Source of the DNA: Coriaria nepalensis
Lineage: Eukaryota > Streptophyta > Magnoliopsida > Cucurbitales > Coriariaceae
NCBI GenBank assembly: GCA_027186245.1
Contig: CP114486.1
Span: 9,686,501-9,750,500, forward strand
Direction of reading: 5' to 3'
Length of the DNA: 64,000 nt
The translations under genes and the position numbers were made by a program. This document shows positions 13,476 to 24,410 of this stretch, one piece after another. How positions within the stretch are numbered: position 1 is the first letter of the stretch; each line of letters starts with the position of its first letter. Below the pieces are notes generated by a model. The model was not told the origin of the DNA. It did not search any database and saw nothing but the letters and a program-made list of their open reading frames with translations.

Positions 13476-14004
13476 TTTAAAACGTGTAATATGCTAAATT
13501 AGTCATTAATTATAAGATTAATTATATTTTAGTTTCTTAGATTTTTACAAAATCAGTCATACGTAATCATTGGCTAACTTTTTAGTCAATCGAATCAATT
13601 TTTTGACAAAAAAATGAATTTGATATGTTTATAAAATATCTCACGTTATTAAAAAAAAAAAAAGCATTATAACAAATAAAAAACATTACCTTTACTTGAA
13701 TAAGTATATAAGAAATAATTATACAATCAAATAACTTGGAATAAAATCACACACATTCCAATTGACCAATTGGACTAGTCCATTTCCATCTTATACATTA
13801 GAGTCCATTTCCATCTTAAATTAATAAATGTTACTGATGAGTATAAAAAATGTCTTTAGGACGAAATTCTTTGGAAGTAGAAGTCCAGAGAGAAGTGGAT
13901 CAAAGAGATAGATGGTAACACATTTTTTCCTAACTCGATCCAAATTAAGAATAGATTTTTGAACTATTCGATCAAAGAGATAGATGCGTCATTTACATCT
14001 TTGT
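13476..14004. other. AT-rich spacer between the SAUR units
   Basis: Non-coding AT-rich DNA with a run of 13 A near 13650. It is present only between the two duplicated units. A short repeated phrase (about GTCCATTTCCATCTTA) occurs twice near 13780-13820. Nothing else is recognisable. Confidence 0.5.
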
Positions 14005-14480
14005 TTATGGGTTACCCCATCATTAGATCATTTTAAATTAAACGTTGATAGATCTTTTTTGCGTCAATGTGGTAAGGCAAGGGTGGTGGTCTTATTCATA
14101 ATTATGAAGGGCACGTTAAAGCTGTTTTTTATTAGGTTCTGTTTTGCACTAATAGCTTTCATGCATAAATTTTTACTTTGTTTTATGGTCTTCAGCTTGC
14201 TCTGTAGTTTCGTTATCTTTTCCTCATTGTTGAATTTGATTTTATGACTCTCATACAAGTCATCCGTAAATCTTATTCGAATTGATACCTCTTTACACTT
14301 TTAGAATATTATTCAGTTACGGCTTCTCTCATTCTTTAATAACTATTGATCATGTTTTTAGAGAATATAACTTTGTAGCTGATATTCTAATCCATTTGGA
14401 GACAAAATCAACTGATTTTTTTCTGTTGAAAATTCGGTTCCTCATTCAAAGATTCCTAACCACACGGTTGTACTGTAAAT
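14005..14480 (+). pseudogene. RNase H-like domain fragment (LINE or RVT_3 type)
   Basis: Spread over three frames are the hallmarks of the plant RNase H-like domain found at the end of L1-type LINE proteins. They are HFKLNVDRSF (normally NVDGS), GGGLIHNYEGHVKAVFY, NSFHA followed by a stop where Glu is usual, LFYGLQLAL, and HVFREYNFVADIL near the end. At least one frameshift and several stops make it dead. It sits exactly between the two SAUR duplication units and is absent from both, so it arrived after, or together with, the separation of the copies. Confidence 0.7.
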
Positions 14481-14617
14481 AAACCTACTATTTTCTTATC
14501 TGCATCTCCCTACCACAAGTGTTCTCACAGAACAAAATAGTGAGTTGTACAATTGTACATACGACAGCAGAAGAGAAGGACCATATTTTATTTTCTAAAG
14601 CTACACAAAAGTAGTAG

Positions 14618-14799
14618 TGACGTCCAGAAACCCCACTCAACAGAGATTCCGTATCAAGTATAAACTTGCCATACGTACCCTCACCAATATTTAATCTTCT
14701 TTAATTAATTTTCAAAAGAAAAAAAGAAAAAATCCAATACCCACTTCTCCTTAGAGTTTAGAATCTTCATCCTTCCTCTTGCTTAGTTATATATATAAC
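14618..14799 (+). promoter_or_regulatory. Promoter of SAUR gene 2
   Basis: TGACGTCC at 14618-14625 and a TATA box TATATATATAA at 14788-14798, about 137 bases before the ATG, match the layout of copy 1. The shared TGACGTCC and the CCAATATTTAATCTTC block are candidates for the retained regulatory core. Confidence 0.5.
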
Positions 14800-14926
14800 A
14801 CTTCACCACACATATTCTTCACTCGCACTTCTCCTCTCCTTCTTCAAACAAGCAATCAATTAATCGCCCCTCACCTTCTCGGCCTCTCCAAAAACAAAGA
14901 ACTAGAAAATCAATCAACCAACCACC

Positions 14927-15238
14927 ATGCAGGACGACAAGAAGTCGAAGGTGAAGAAAGGGTTTCTAGCAGTTCAAGTTGGTTTAGAGGAAGAAGATTA
15001 TGGGACTCAACGCTTTATAATTCCCATATCTTTCTTGTATCATCCTCTTTTCAACCGGCTTTTGGAGAAAGCTCACGAGATTTACGGCTACCATACAGAC
15101 GGTCCGCTTAGACTACCTTGCTCGGTCGATTATTTCCTCAATCTACAGTGGAGGATCGAGAGGGAGTCGAGTACTTCTTATAAAAATCAGCACCATAGTT
15201 ATCATCTTCTTAATTCTGTATCTTTCCGTTCTTGTTGA
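14927..15238 (+). CDS. SAUR family auxin-responsive protein (copy 2)
   Basis: Intronless 103-residue SAUR paralogue, identical in length to copy 1 and differing at 13 of 103 residues by direct comparison (about 87% identity). The core motifs KGFLAVQVG, IPISFLYHPLF and GPLRLPC are intact. The differences cluster at 43-44 (QQ to NR), 68-74 and the C-terminal tail. The LRWRIERES motif reads LQWRIERES here. The start is the ATG that begins the conserved MQDDKKSK. Same strand as copy 1 with its own TATA box, so the pair is probably two independently transcribed tandem genes, as SAURs commonly are. Function is inferred from the family. Confidence 0.9.
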   Translation: MQDDKKSKVKKGFLAVQVGLEEEDYGTQRFIIPISFLYHPLFNRLLEKAHEIYGYHTDGPLRLPCSVDYFLNLQWRIERESSTSYKNQHHSYHLLNSVSFRSC

Positions 15239-17408
15239 GTTTTCCGGTTTATGTATGTGTATACGGTACCCATAACAAGAACTAATATATATCATAGAGA
15301 TAAAAAAAGGAGAGAATACCTTTTTCGTTGCCAATTTAATGGTTTCTCAATTTCTACTGCATCTTCTTTTCTCATCAATTTTGAATAAAATGATGAATGA
15401 AAAAGTACCTTCTATAAAAAAAGTGTAATTAACATTAATTTTTATAGAATTCATGAATTCTTTCTTGTAAATCAAATAACGGACTAGATCGGTATAACCC
15501 TTTGTTTTTTTTGGCCCAAAATATCGGTATAACTTCACTAGAGTAAAATTTTACCACAACTATACATGGATTTATGATTAAATTTCTTTGCATTTTTTAT
15601 TTTTTATTTTTTTATTTTATTTTATTTTTTATCTTGTAAGTAAATAGTCTGAAATTAAAGAACACAGTGTATTTGGCGTTTGATTAGTTCCAAACATTCT
15701 ATATATGGTTATTAATTTTCTCAAAATAATTTCAAAAGTACTTATTGACTTTGTGATCTTTCGAATCTGTATCGTTAATCACTAGACTCTTAATAATATA
15801 CTTATTCGTTATAAACTGAAACTTTAGAATATCTCACTATTCTAACTACAATGGAATCTGGACAATTTTTTTTTTTTTTTTTTTTAGATTATTTTTTTGG
15901 AATTTCTTTTTAGATTTTTTTCAGTATTTTTACTTATTTTTAGGTCTTCAATACTAACATTTTTTTCTCTGTTTATCCAATTTAGTCCACCATTTAGAGA
16001 TTTTCTGTAATCAATGCCTTAGGTATGTTAATGGCCGAATATGCAAATTGATATCTGTTAATGGCCGAATATCCAAGAAAGTGGTGGAATATTGAATAAG
16101 GAAAAAAATAGGAAAAAAAAATTAAGTTAAAAAAGAAGATTAAATCGACTTATTATTATAAGTAATGAATCCTTTGTACCACTACACAATATTACCTTTT
16201 TTTAGTTACAAATTCAAATTAATAATCCTTATACCTTTAGCCTTATTACTCTTCTTTTTCTAGAGGCCAATCTAGGCGGTCGCTTGGATTGGGTGGTTCC
16301 ATTGATATTCTTGCTAGGTTTCGGTACGAGGCTTATCATTAATTTCCCCAAAATAATGTCCACATAAATGTTCTTTAATTTAATGTCTATCTGAAGTTGG
16401 GATAAATTTGAAATTATTTTTGAGTAGTGCATATTAATGTTGTCTAACGCAAATTACCTGGAAGATGGGGAAAATGAGTGGCATGAATCGCTACGACTAT
16501 GAATTTTTTTTTTTTTTTTTTTTTTCCCCCCCCTTAGCCAATAGGCATTGCAATGATGAAAAGGGGTCGTCAATGTATTACAAGTAGTAGTGTAAGCCAG
16601 CACAACGGGATGAGATGAAATAAAATGTGTGGTGTAGTGCCAATTGCAACTACTGGCTAACTTGCCATTTATTAATTTCATAAAGTTATTGTTTATTGAT
16701 GTGAAATTAAAAATGCAGAATAATGAGTGAATAGAGTAGAGAAAACAGAATACAAAGAGTAGTTCACCTCACTGTTGTCTATAAATATCTAGAAAGCTAC
16801 ATTCATGGAGCTCCTGAAAAACCGTCGGAGACACAATAACACTATAGATTTGTTCGTATATATACAAAGATAACAAACAACAACAGTACAAATTATACCA
16901 TAGATCACAAACTCAGATCAAAGTTTCTAAACCAAAAATCAAACTGTAGACTTTCAACGAAAAGGAAATGTTAAATATCTTCAAACCAGAAGCATCAAGA
17001 TCAAACTAGAGAATCATGGATAATCACAACACAACCATGAAGGCGGACAAGTCCTAAAACCAGAGCATGAGAGTGAGTTTAGATCGCAAGATTAAGGAAC
17101 TAGACGTAAAAGACTAGTGACCCTAACGGGTTAAAAGCTTTTTTATATGACCGAGTAAGTGTGTGACCCGGTAGAGTAATGATGGTGATGAGTCAACTCA
17201 GCTAGTACCCCGTTTCCAATCCCATAGGACTGGTCTAGGCTTCCTAATTAGGCATCACCACTTATCCTAATAGTTATAATTTCTTATCAAATTTAATTAT
17301 GTATTTATATACCGCCAAATTCTTCTTCAAAACAAATTCATTGGATATATGAAATTCTTAGTTGAGATATGAATTATAACAGCTAAAATGTTGACAACTG
17401 ATTTTGGG

Positions 17409-17494
17409 GCACGCCGACTATCACGACAGCGGCCGCACGCTGAGAGCCCCTAACAGCAGAGCACACGCGCTGCGAGCCCCCGACAACCGCGCAC
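17409..17494. repeat. GC-rich degenerate tandem repeat
   Basis: Two adjacent 30-bp units, 17435-17464 and 17465-17494, match at 22 of 30 positions. Both contain GAGCCCC and end in GCAC. A related partial unit lies at 17409-17434. It includes a GCGGCCGC site and is far richer in GC than anything nearby. Function unknown. Confidence 0.6.
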
Positions 17495-18188
17495 TCTTGA
17501 GTTCGTATAGCAGCTAAAAACTACATTACATAAAAAGTTATATCACAGATTTGCGTAGTTGTATAGATTTAAAACCACACTAAAAAATATTAATATAGAT
17601 TATTAGGTATCTTAAATATTCGTCATATCAACTAATTAAATATATGTAGTGATAATTTGAGCAATATGTGCATAAATAAGCATGACTGAAACGGATTTTC
17701 ATGGTTTCAAATAGAATTGAAATTCGCCTTTGAATTCATTCCTTACTTGTTTTACTTTGGTTCCTTTATTGATCATGAGAAATTCAAGTTCTTGATTCAT
17801 TGATCGGCTTTATTTGAGAACACTTACAATTTTGAAAACAGTAAGGAGACTAAACTGACAAATTTTAGAAACTTATTAATAAAATGAGTAGAGTGGATGG
17901 TTGTCCATTCATCCATTTATCTAATATCTGTATAAATTTAGTTTTTCTATTATTTTTCTAATTATAATTATATTAAAAAATAAAGATATCCGAGAGCAAG
18001 AAAGACCTAGATGATCATCATAAATGGGCACTACATCTAAACATACATGGTGGTACTTCAAATATTTTGGCTTATATACACTACAATCCTTTTTTAAGAA
18101 ATTTGTATTCTTATATAAGCCGGTAAACATGACAACCTTAAATAATTCAGGACTACAGTTATAACTTGATCTTAAAAGCGTACTATCC

Positions 18189-18332
18189 ATTAATCTCTCT
18201 AAATTACACAATCTAATATTATTCTAGTAACTTTAACTTGATCTTTCTAAATTACACAATCTAACACTGTTCTAGTATTCTTAATTTTTTCTTTCTAAAT
18301 TACACAATCTACTATTATTCTAGTATCCTTAA
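18189..18332. repeat. Three-copy 48-bp tandem repeat
   Basis: The phrase TCTAAATTACACAATCTA recurs with AAATTACACA starting at 18201, 18249 and 18297, an exact 48-bp spacing. Each unit continues into a variant of TTCTAGTA. The copies differ by a few substitutions. No coding role is apparent. Confidence 0.9.
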
Positions 18333-20195
18333 TTTGAACACTTACTTTGTGAAAATTCTTAATTCATTATACGAGTTTTATTTTCACCTGAAACTGTTAC
18401 CACCTCTTCTTAAGGTTCACATATACCTCATATAAACATTACAACTCCAAATCACCATTTTTAATTATTGATTCATACCCTTCATTATACCATTTGAAGG
18501 CAAAATTTGGAGCTGCTTTTTAACTCTAATTCTTAGCCTAGGTTTTGATACTTGTATATCATAAAACATAACTCTGTTTGATTTTCAAATTTTCACTCTT
18601 AGTTCTATCAATTGGTTGATAGTGTACTTTGGGATCTTTCTCTATTTAACTTTTTATTTTTATGGTTGTATTTTGAGACCCTATCTTACATTTAGAAGTA
18701 ATATTGCTCTTGGCTTTTTATGGTACCCCTATTAAAAATTTCACAGCTTCTGTTAATATTTTAACTCAACACATTTTTGTTTAACCTAACAAACCTCAAT
18801 TGTTCCAAGACTGTTTAAACATACACCTATTTTCTTTCAGCATTACCGTTCTGCCTATATCTTATTGCGGAGATGCTAAGAAATTCTCAATTTTGTATTG
18901 GAAATATAGCATTCTATTCTTTCACATTTGGTACAACTCACTAAAGTTGACTCAGTAGAACTTAAGCTGTACTTCATCAAACTTCTTATTTAAATGAACC
19001 CTGTTCTAAGTTAGCTTACTGATTTATACTAGATTTAGATCAAAATTTCAGGCCTTAAATAGTTGTGTAGATCTAGATTTCTAGTTTATCCCTATAAAAT
19101 GTTAAGATTACCATGGTCATCTTCATAGTAAAAAATCTATATGAACACATTGCTCAAATCCAACACTTTCATTTTACAGAACAATGTCAACTTCAAGAAT
19201 TTATTGCTAGCCCTCTAGAATTTTGATTTGGGTGTTCTTGGAATTTCTAAAAAGGCCAAAGGGTGTAGTTTCATAATAGAATTACATTATAATTTTATTA
19301 TGTACCAAACATTTCTAGAATTCTAATTAATCGATAGACCAAAACATTCTGTCATTTTCCAGATTATAGTAACAATTTAGACCATCATGCATACTTATTC
19401 ATTGGACATATTTTAACAAGTGACTAACTAAATTTAGCATTCTCCTAGCATGAATAAAGGTCTAAACATAAGAAAATCACAAGAGGTTGGTTAAGAGTTA
19501 CCAAGATTAATGGCGGTAAGCAATTCAACTTTCCTATCTTGTTGAATGGTTGCTTGAAGAAGTGTAAGTGTGGTTCAAATTTAATAGAGATTGTATGGAT
19601 TTTGTCTTTCAATATTAAGGGTCTGCTCGCCCTCGAGAGAAATAAGAGATAGATGAAAATATGATGAAGAGAAAGAAATGAAAGGGAAAATTTGAAGGCT
19701 AATTTGGTGCTCAATTTTGCCACCTCCTTACTTGACTTTAATGAGTGATTATCATCTAGTAAGCTTAGGTGTCTACCATAGGGAAGTAAGTAGCTGAATT
19801 GTGTGAATTAACGAATTGCTTCTCTCTCTCTTTCCGGCTCAACTGACGGCTGCTTGCTTGGTCACGTGACTTCCTCATGTCTCTTTTATACTGATCTTAC
19901 GGCTGTTCTTGCAGGTGATCTAACGGCTCCTGCTTCTTCTAATTGTAGCCGTTACACCCTGCTAATTCGATTTATTTCATTGAGCTGAATTTGTTTGGAT
20001 CTTAGTCTATTGGGCTAGTTTTCCTTTCTGATTTCAGTTCCTATAGTGTGATAGCAAGGTATTAATAGTAAAGGTATTTATAGCAAGGTATTAAATGTTT
20101 AAAAAATTGAGAAATTGTATATACAGTATCATGTTCTTAGATATGTGTCAAAGGTTTGACGATCGGTGATGGTGTCAAGGTTGTAATAGTGAATA

Positions 20196-20964
20196 TTGTT
20201 CCACCCTGTTTCTTTAGCATTCTTAATAAGTTTGTTGAATTTACAAAAAGAGGAAATTATGATAGATTTGGAGGATCTACCTTGGAAAGGGAATCATTCT
20301 AGTCCCACTCTAGTGGGGAAAATAGTAGCAGAAAAGAGGCAAAACAAAACGAGGGTTATAGCTATACTTAGGGGCATGTGAGAGGAAGAGAAAACAATTT
20401 CAATCACAATGGTTGGAATGAATTTTTTTTATGCTATTGTCTTTAAATCTGAGGAGGAACTGGGAAGAGCTTTGCATAAAAGCCCTTGGTTAGTGATGGT
20501 GTACGTGTTTAATTTGCAAAGATGGAACCAAGAGCTAGGTTTGTCGGATCTTGATTTTTCTAGACTGCCAACATGAATACAGATTTATAATCTACCACAA
20601 TACATTATCAATAAGGCCTGCGTAGAGAAGATCGACAGGAATCTGGGGGGTTTGGTAGAAGTAAGAAGATGATAATGAGGAAAGAATTTCCAAAGTTTCT
20701 TAAGAGTCTATGGCTCTACTACTTGATAATCTTATACCCATTGGAATCTAGGTCCTATGGACACAATTGAAATACGAGTGTATGCTAGATTTTTGTTTTA
20801 CTTGTGGGAAACTTGGACATAGCTTTCGTTCCTGCAAAGCTGAAAAACATATGGATCATCAATTCCTATCTTGTCCCAAATTTGGTTTACACCTCAAGGC
20901 TGCTCAAAGTTGGGAGTCTGATGGCCCATTCTCAATTGGGATAAGGATGGTAATTTTGGTTTAG
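20196..20964 (+). pseudogene. LINE ORF1: DUF4283 and CCHC zinc knuckle
   Basis: The DUF4283-like region reads across frames as LEDLPWKGN, then KSEEELGRALHKSPWL and FNLQRWNQELG. A CX2CX4HX4C zinc knuckle, CFTCGKLGHSFRSC, lies at 20794-20835. Such proteins bind the element's RNA during target-primed reverse transcription. Stop codons separate the parts, so no full ORF1 protein can be made. Confidence 0.75.
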
Positions 20965-21742
20965 TTTCAGCAGGGGAAGAGGTTTCAAGAGTTAAGGATG
21001 TTGGGAGGAAGGATTGTGCGTATGTATATGATGAGGGGAAGGAGAATGTTATTCCAAATGCCCAACTTGGTTTGGATAAAAGAGGGATGAAGATTCCTAA
21101 CCAATAGGAGATATTAGTGAATGTTGTGAGGGAGCAAGTAAAGGGTGGGGTACTGAAGAGCTTAACTCATCTATCTAATGCAGGGAGTTCCAATACACCT
21201 AATAAGGAGGTAATAAATCTCTTAATTCTGAGCAAAAGCAAACTCCTGCTAAAAGTAATGCGTTGATCAAGGTTGGGAGATACTTTGTAGAGCTCCCTTC
21301 GAATGAGGAAGATGAATCAGTAAAAGAAGGGTTCTGTCCAAAGTTAATTGTTCTAGCTGGAAATTTCAAGGAACTATAGTTAAAAAGAAAGAGAGAAGAG
21401 AAGGACCTAGATCATAGATTGAAGGTGAAGATACATAAAGTAGCTCAGTCTAATGATAACATACTTGAACAATGGGATCTCCTTTTTATTACAGATGTTG
21501 AAGAATTATGGTGAATAATCGAGTGTTACATAAGGGTGTTAAAGCGAAGAAGGGAAGAAAACAGGGGAGAGGTAGGAGCGTTGGAAGGCGGTAAAAGGAG
21601 ATCCGGGGAGGCAACCTTTTGGCGATATAAGAGGAGGTGGGGTGGTGGGCTTAGCCAGTTGGGAATTAACCTTGAAGACTCTTTAGGAATAATTTTCTCT
21701 AGTTAATGTCAGTGGCGGCTAGCCAATAGCTACACGGGAACT

Positions 21743-21830
21743 ATGAGGGCTATATCTTGGAACTGTCGAGGAAAATGACCTCCTTGACAATTAAAGCCTT
21801 TTTTAGCTTAAAAGAACCCAACATCTAACT
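21743..21830 (+). pseudogene. LINE ORF2 endonuclease start (stub)
   Basis: MRAISWNCRGK at 21743 is the characteristic opening of plant LINE AP-endonucleases. A stop follows immediately, and similarity (LTIKAFFSLKEPNI in another frame) ends near 21830. The remaining endonuclease, including its catalytic residues, is not present. Confidence 0.7.
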
Positions 21831-22415
21831 TTTTTATAAATTTTAGATTTCCTTAAATTTAAACTTAAACTTTTCATTTTTTATTATTCCTTTTAATTTA
21901 TAAATTATATTTTTTTTTATTATATAAATTTAATCAGTTTTTATTTTTACAAATAATTTAAATTATAATTATTACTGATGATTTAATTTTACGTATTAAT
22001 CTTTTATTATGGTATGTTATTAAATATATTATTGATTTTAGATATGATAAGTTAGAGCATAATTTTAAAAAAAAATGTTTTATTTTATTAATTGTATTTG
22101 GATTTTTATGGTTTTCAATTAAATATTTTCAAATTATTTATTTGGGATGTGAAACATATAATTGAGTTATAATTATGAATCAAAATCAGAAATATAAAAA
22201 CAAAGCTTGAAAGAAATTCTTGATATATTGTCACTTTTATTATTATTAATAAAGTTTATTATTGTATTCTCAATCTAAATTCCACTTTTTTTTTTAATTA
22301 TTGTTGATTATTTTTATTTTTATTTTTTATTTTTTATTATACGATATTTTTTTGTGAGATTAACACCTCAATTTATATTACAATTACCACATTTATATTT
22401 TGAGCATGTACAAAA
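21831..22415. other. AT-rich segment replacing LINE endonuclease
   Basis: About 585 bp of low-complexity AT-rich DNA with no coding signal, lying between the endonuclease stub and the start of the reverse transcriptase. It is either an insertion that accompanied a deletion or unrelated DNA brought in by rearrangement. Confidence 0.5.
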
Positions 22416-24165
22416 TTTACTTTAAGGTTCTCTCTAATAGGTTTAAACCTTTCCTTCATGATGTCTATCCCAAAACTAAAGAGCTTTTGTACCTAAAAGA
22501 TAAATTCAAGGTAACGTTCTTATTGCATAGGAGGTGTTCCACTGTCTTAAGCTAAGAAAGAAAGGCAAGAAGTTTGGGGTTGCGATCAAACTGGACTTAA
22601 ATAAAGATTATGATAGGGTTGAATGAGGTTTCTTGAAGTTGATTATGGTCAAATTGGGTTTTGTCTCCTACTTGGGTCAATTTGGATCATGGAATGACTA
22701 ACCACAGTATCCTACAATTTAGTAATTAATAGTAAAAGATGTTGCAAGATAGTCCGCTCAAGATGTATTAGACAAGGGGATCATATCTCTCCATATTTAT
22801 TCCTCCTTGTTGTAGATGTTCTCTTGAATATGATTACTAAAGTTATAGATTCTAAGGTGCTTAAAAGTCTCAAGATTGTTAAGGCTTGTCATTCCCTCTC
22901 TTACTTAATTTTTTGTAGATGACCTTTTTTTTTGTTTGTGGAAGTCTTGGAGTCTTATGAGGATTATTCAAAATTTATGCATTGCCTCGGGTCAAGGTGT
23001 AAACCTAGATAAGTCTAGTCCGGTATTTAGTACAAATGTGCCCCCCTCTATTTGATCCTCACTTTACGGTATAATGAAGTTCAAGGAAATTAGTAAATTC
23101 AATTCCTATTTGGAAATCCATGATATTTGGGGTAAAACTAGATATGAGGCATTTGCCTGCGTTAAAAAAATGAGCAAGCTAAGCTCAAATCTTGGAAGCA
23201 AAAATTACTATCATATGGAGGTAGAAAAGTCCTAATTAAAGTGGTTGTTATGGCTATTCCCACTTAAGTGGTGTCGGAGTTTAAGCTCATTATAAAGTTG
23301 TGCAAAGCAATAAGCTCTATGGTGGCTGCCTTTTGGTGTGGTCAACATAAAGAATAAAGGAAAATTCATTAGTCAACCTGGGAGAAGCAGTCTAATCCTA
23401 AATTAGTCAGGGTCTCGATTTTAAGGATCTAGAAGGTTTCAACAAGTCTCTCCTTGCAAAGCAATTATATAGGTTGGTCAATAATCCTAAGACTCTTTGG
23501 GCTTCGGTGTTGAAAGGAATTTACTTTCCAAACTCTTAACTCTTGGGAAGATGCAAAAGGTTCTATGCAAAAGGTTCTAAGGGCCCTTGGTGTGGTCTAA
23601 CATTAATAAGGGCAGAGAAGATATTAAGAATAACTTTATCTTGTCTGTTGGTAATGGGTAATCTCTGATGACTTTAAACCTCTCTTTTTCTAGTCAGCCT
23701 ATTCATAGTGTTCTCTCAAAAGTTTTTGATCTCTTAAGACTTCCAGAATAAATGGTGGAATGTGGATTTCTGGGAGATTCAATCCTAAAACATCTAATTG
23801 AAGCTATTGTGAACATTCCTATCCTATCCATTCATCATCCTGATAAAATTATTTGGCCCTATAAAAAGGATGGTTTCTACTCAGTAAAATCAAGTTATGC
23901 CCAAATTAAATAAAGTATTAAAAAAAGTTTAACTTAAGCTAGCATCTTCCCTTTCAATTTGCATTAATATTTGGATTGTAATTTGGAATTAACCTATGCC
24001 CCCAAAGTTGAAACATTTCTAGTGGAGAGCTCTCTCAACGAGCTTGCAACTTTGGAAAAGGAAGCTGAAGTTTTCTCCACTTTGCCCCATTTGCAGTGTT
24101 TGCGAAGAATCGGTGGCGCATGTTCTCCTCATGTGCTCCTAGACAGATTACGTATGGAAATGTAG
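22416..24165 (+). pseudogene. LINE reverse transcriptase and zf-RVT remnant
   Basis: The reverse transcriptase begins with FKVLSNRFKPFLHDV. It continues with LNKDYDRVE (first catalytic Asp kept) and RCIRQGDHISPYLFLLVVDVL (normally QGDPLSP). The FADDL box near 22908-22925 is broken by an extra T, which shifts the frame. The C-terminal region keeps KAISSMVAAFWCGQ. A zf-RVT-like segment (about 23998-24135) contains CPICSVCEESVAHVLLMC. Frame changes and stops are scattered throughout. Confidence 0.8.
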
Positions 24166-24410
24166 TTTTTTGGAGTTGACAATTGTGAAAGGAAAATTAC
24201 AACATTTGATTCTTGGTTCTTTGACATTTTAAATACCCCAATGATTTAAAAAATATAAGGTTTACTTGTGCTTACAGTGCTTCTCTATGTTTGTTTGTCG
24301 GGAAGGAGAGGTGTAGCTTCATCTTCAAAAATTCTACCCCTAATGCATAATTGGTCATTTTCAAAACCAACAATAGTGTTGATGAGTTTGGTTAAAAATT
24401 CTTGTTGAAG

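Larger units (their letters stand above)
14485..15412 (+). repeat. Tandem duplication, unit 2 (SAUR gene and flanks)
   Basis: Second copy of the SAUR block in direct orientation, offset about 2.0 kb from unit 1. Homology begins at the CCTA-C-TATTTTCTTAT phrase and ends near ATGATGAATGAAAAAG. It lacks the T-rich insertion seen in unit 1. Confidence 0.85.
15413..20195. other. AT-rich intergenic region, no gene
   Basis: No frame with known similarity. Poly-T tracts occur at 15867-15886 and 16506-16525. Moderately complex DNA at 16680-17520 could be LTR-derived, but I see no coding domain or primer site next to it. A GC-rich patch (17405-17500) and a 48-bp tandem repeat (18189-18332) are listed separately. 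The minus-strand frames at 17921-18211 and 19445-19723 are unrecognised and probably chance. Confidence 0.45.
20196..24400 (+). mobile_element. Decayed L1-type LINE
   Basis: Plus-strand remnant of a plant non-LTR retrotransposon with domains in the normal order: ORF1 (DUF4283 plus zinc knuckle), the start of the endonuclease, reverse transcriptase and zf-RVT. The endonuclease is almost wholly missing and is replaced by AT-rich DNA (about 21800-22415). Many stops and frameshifts make it inactive. I could not place its 3' tail, and LTR-like DNA follows near 24411. Confidence 0.8.
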
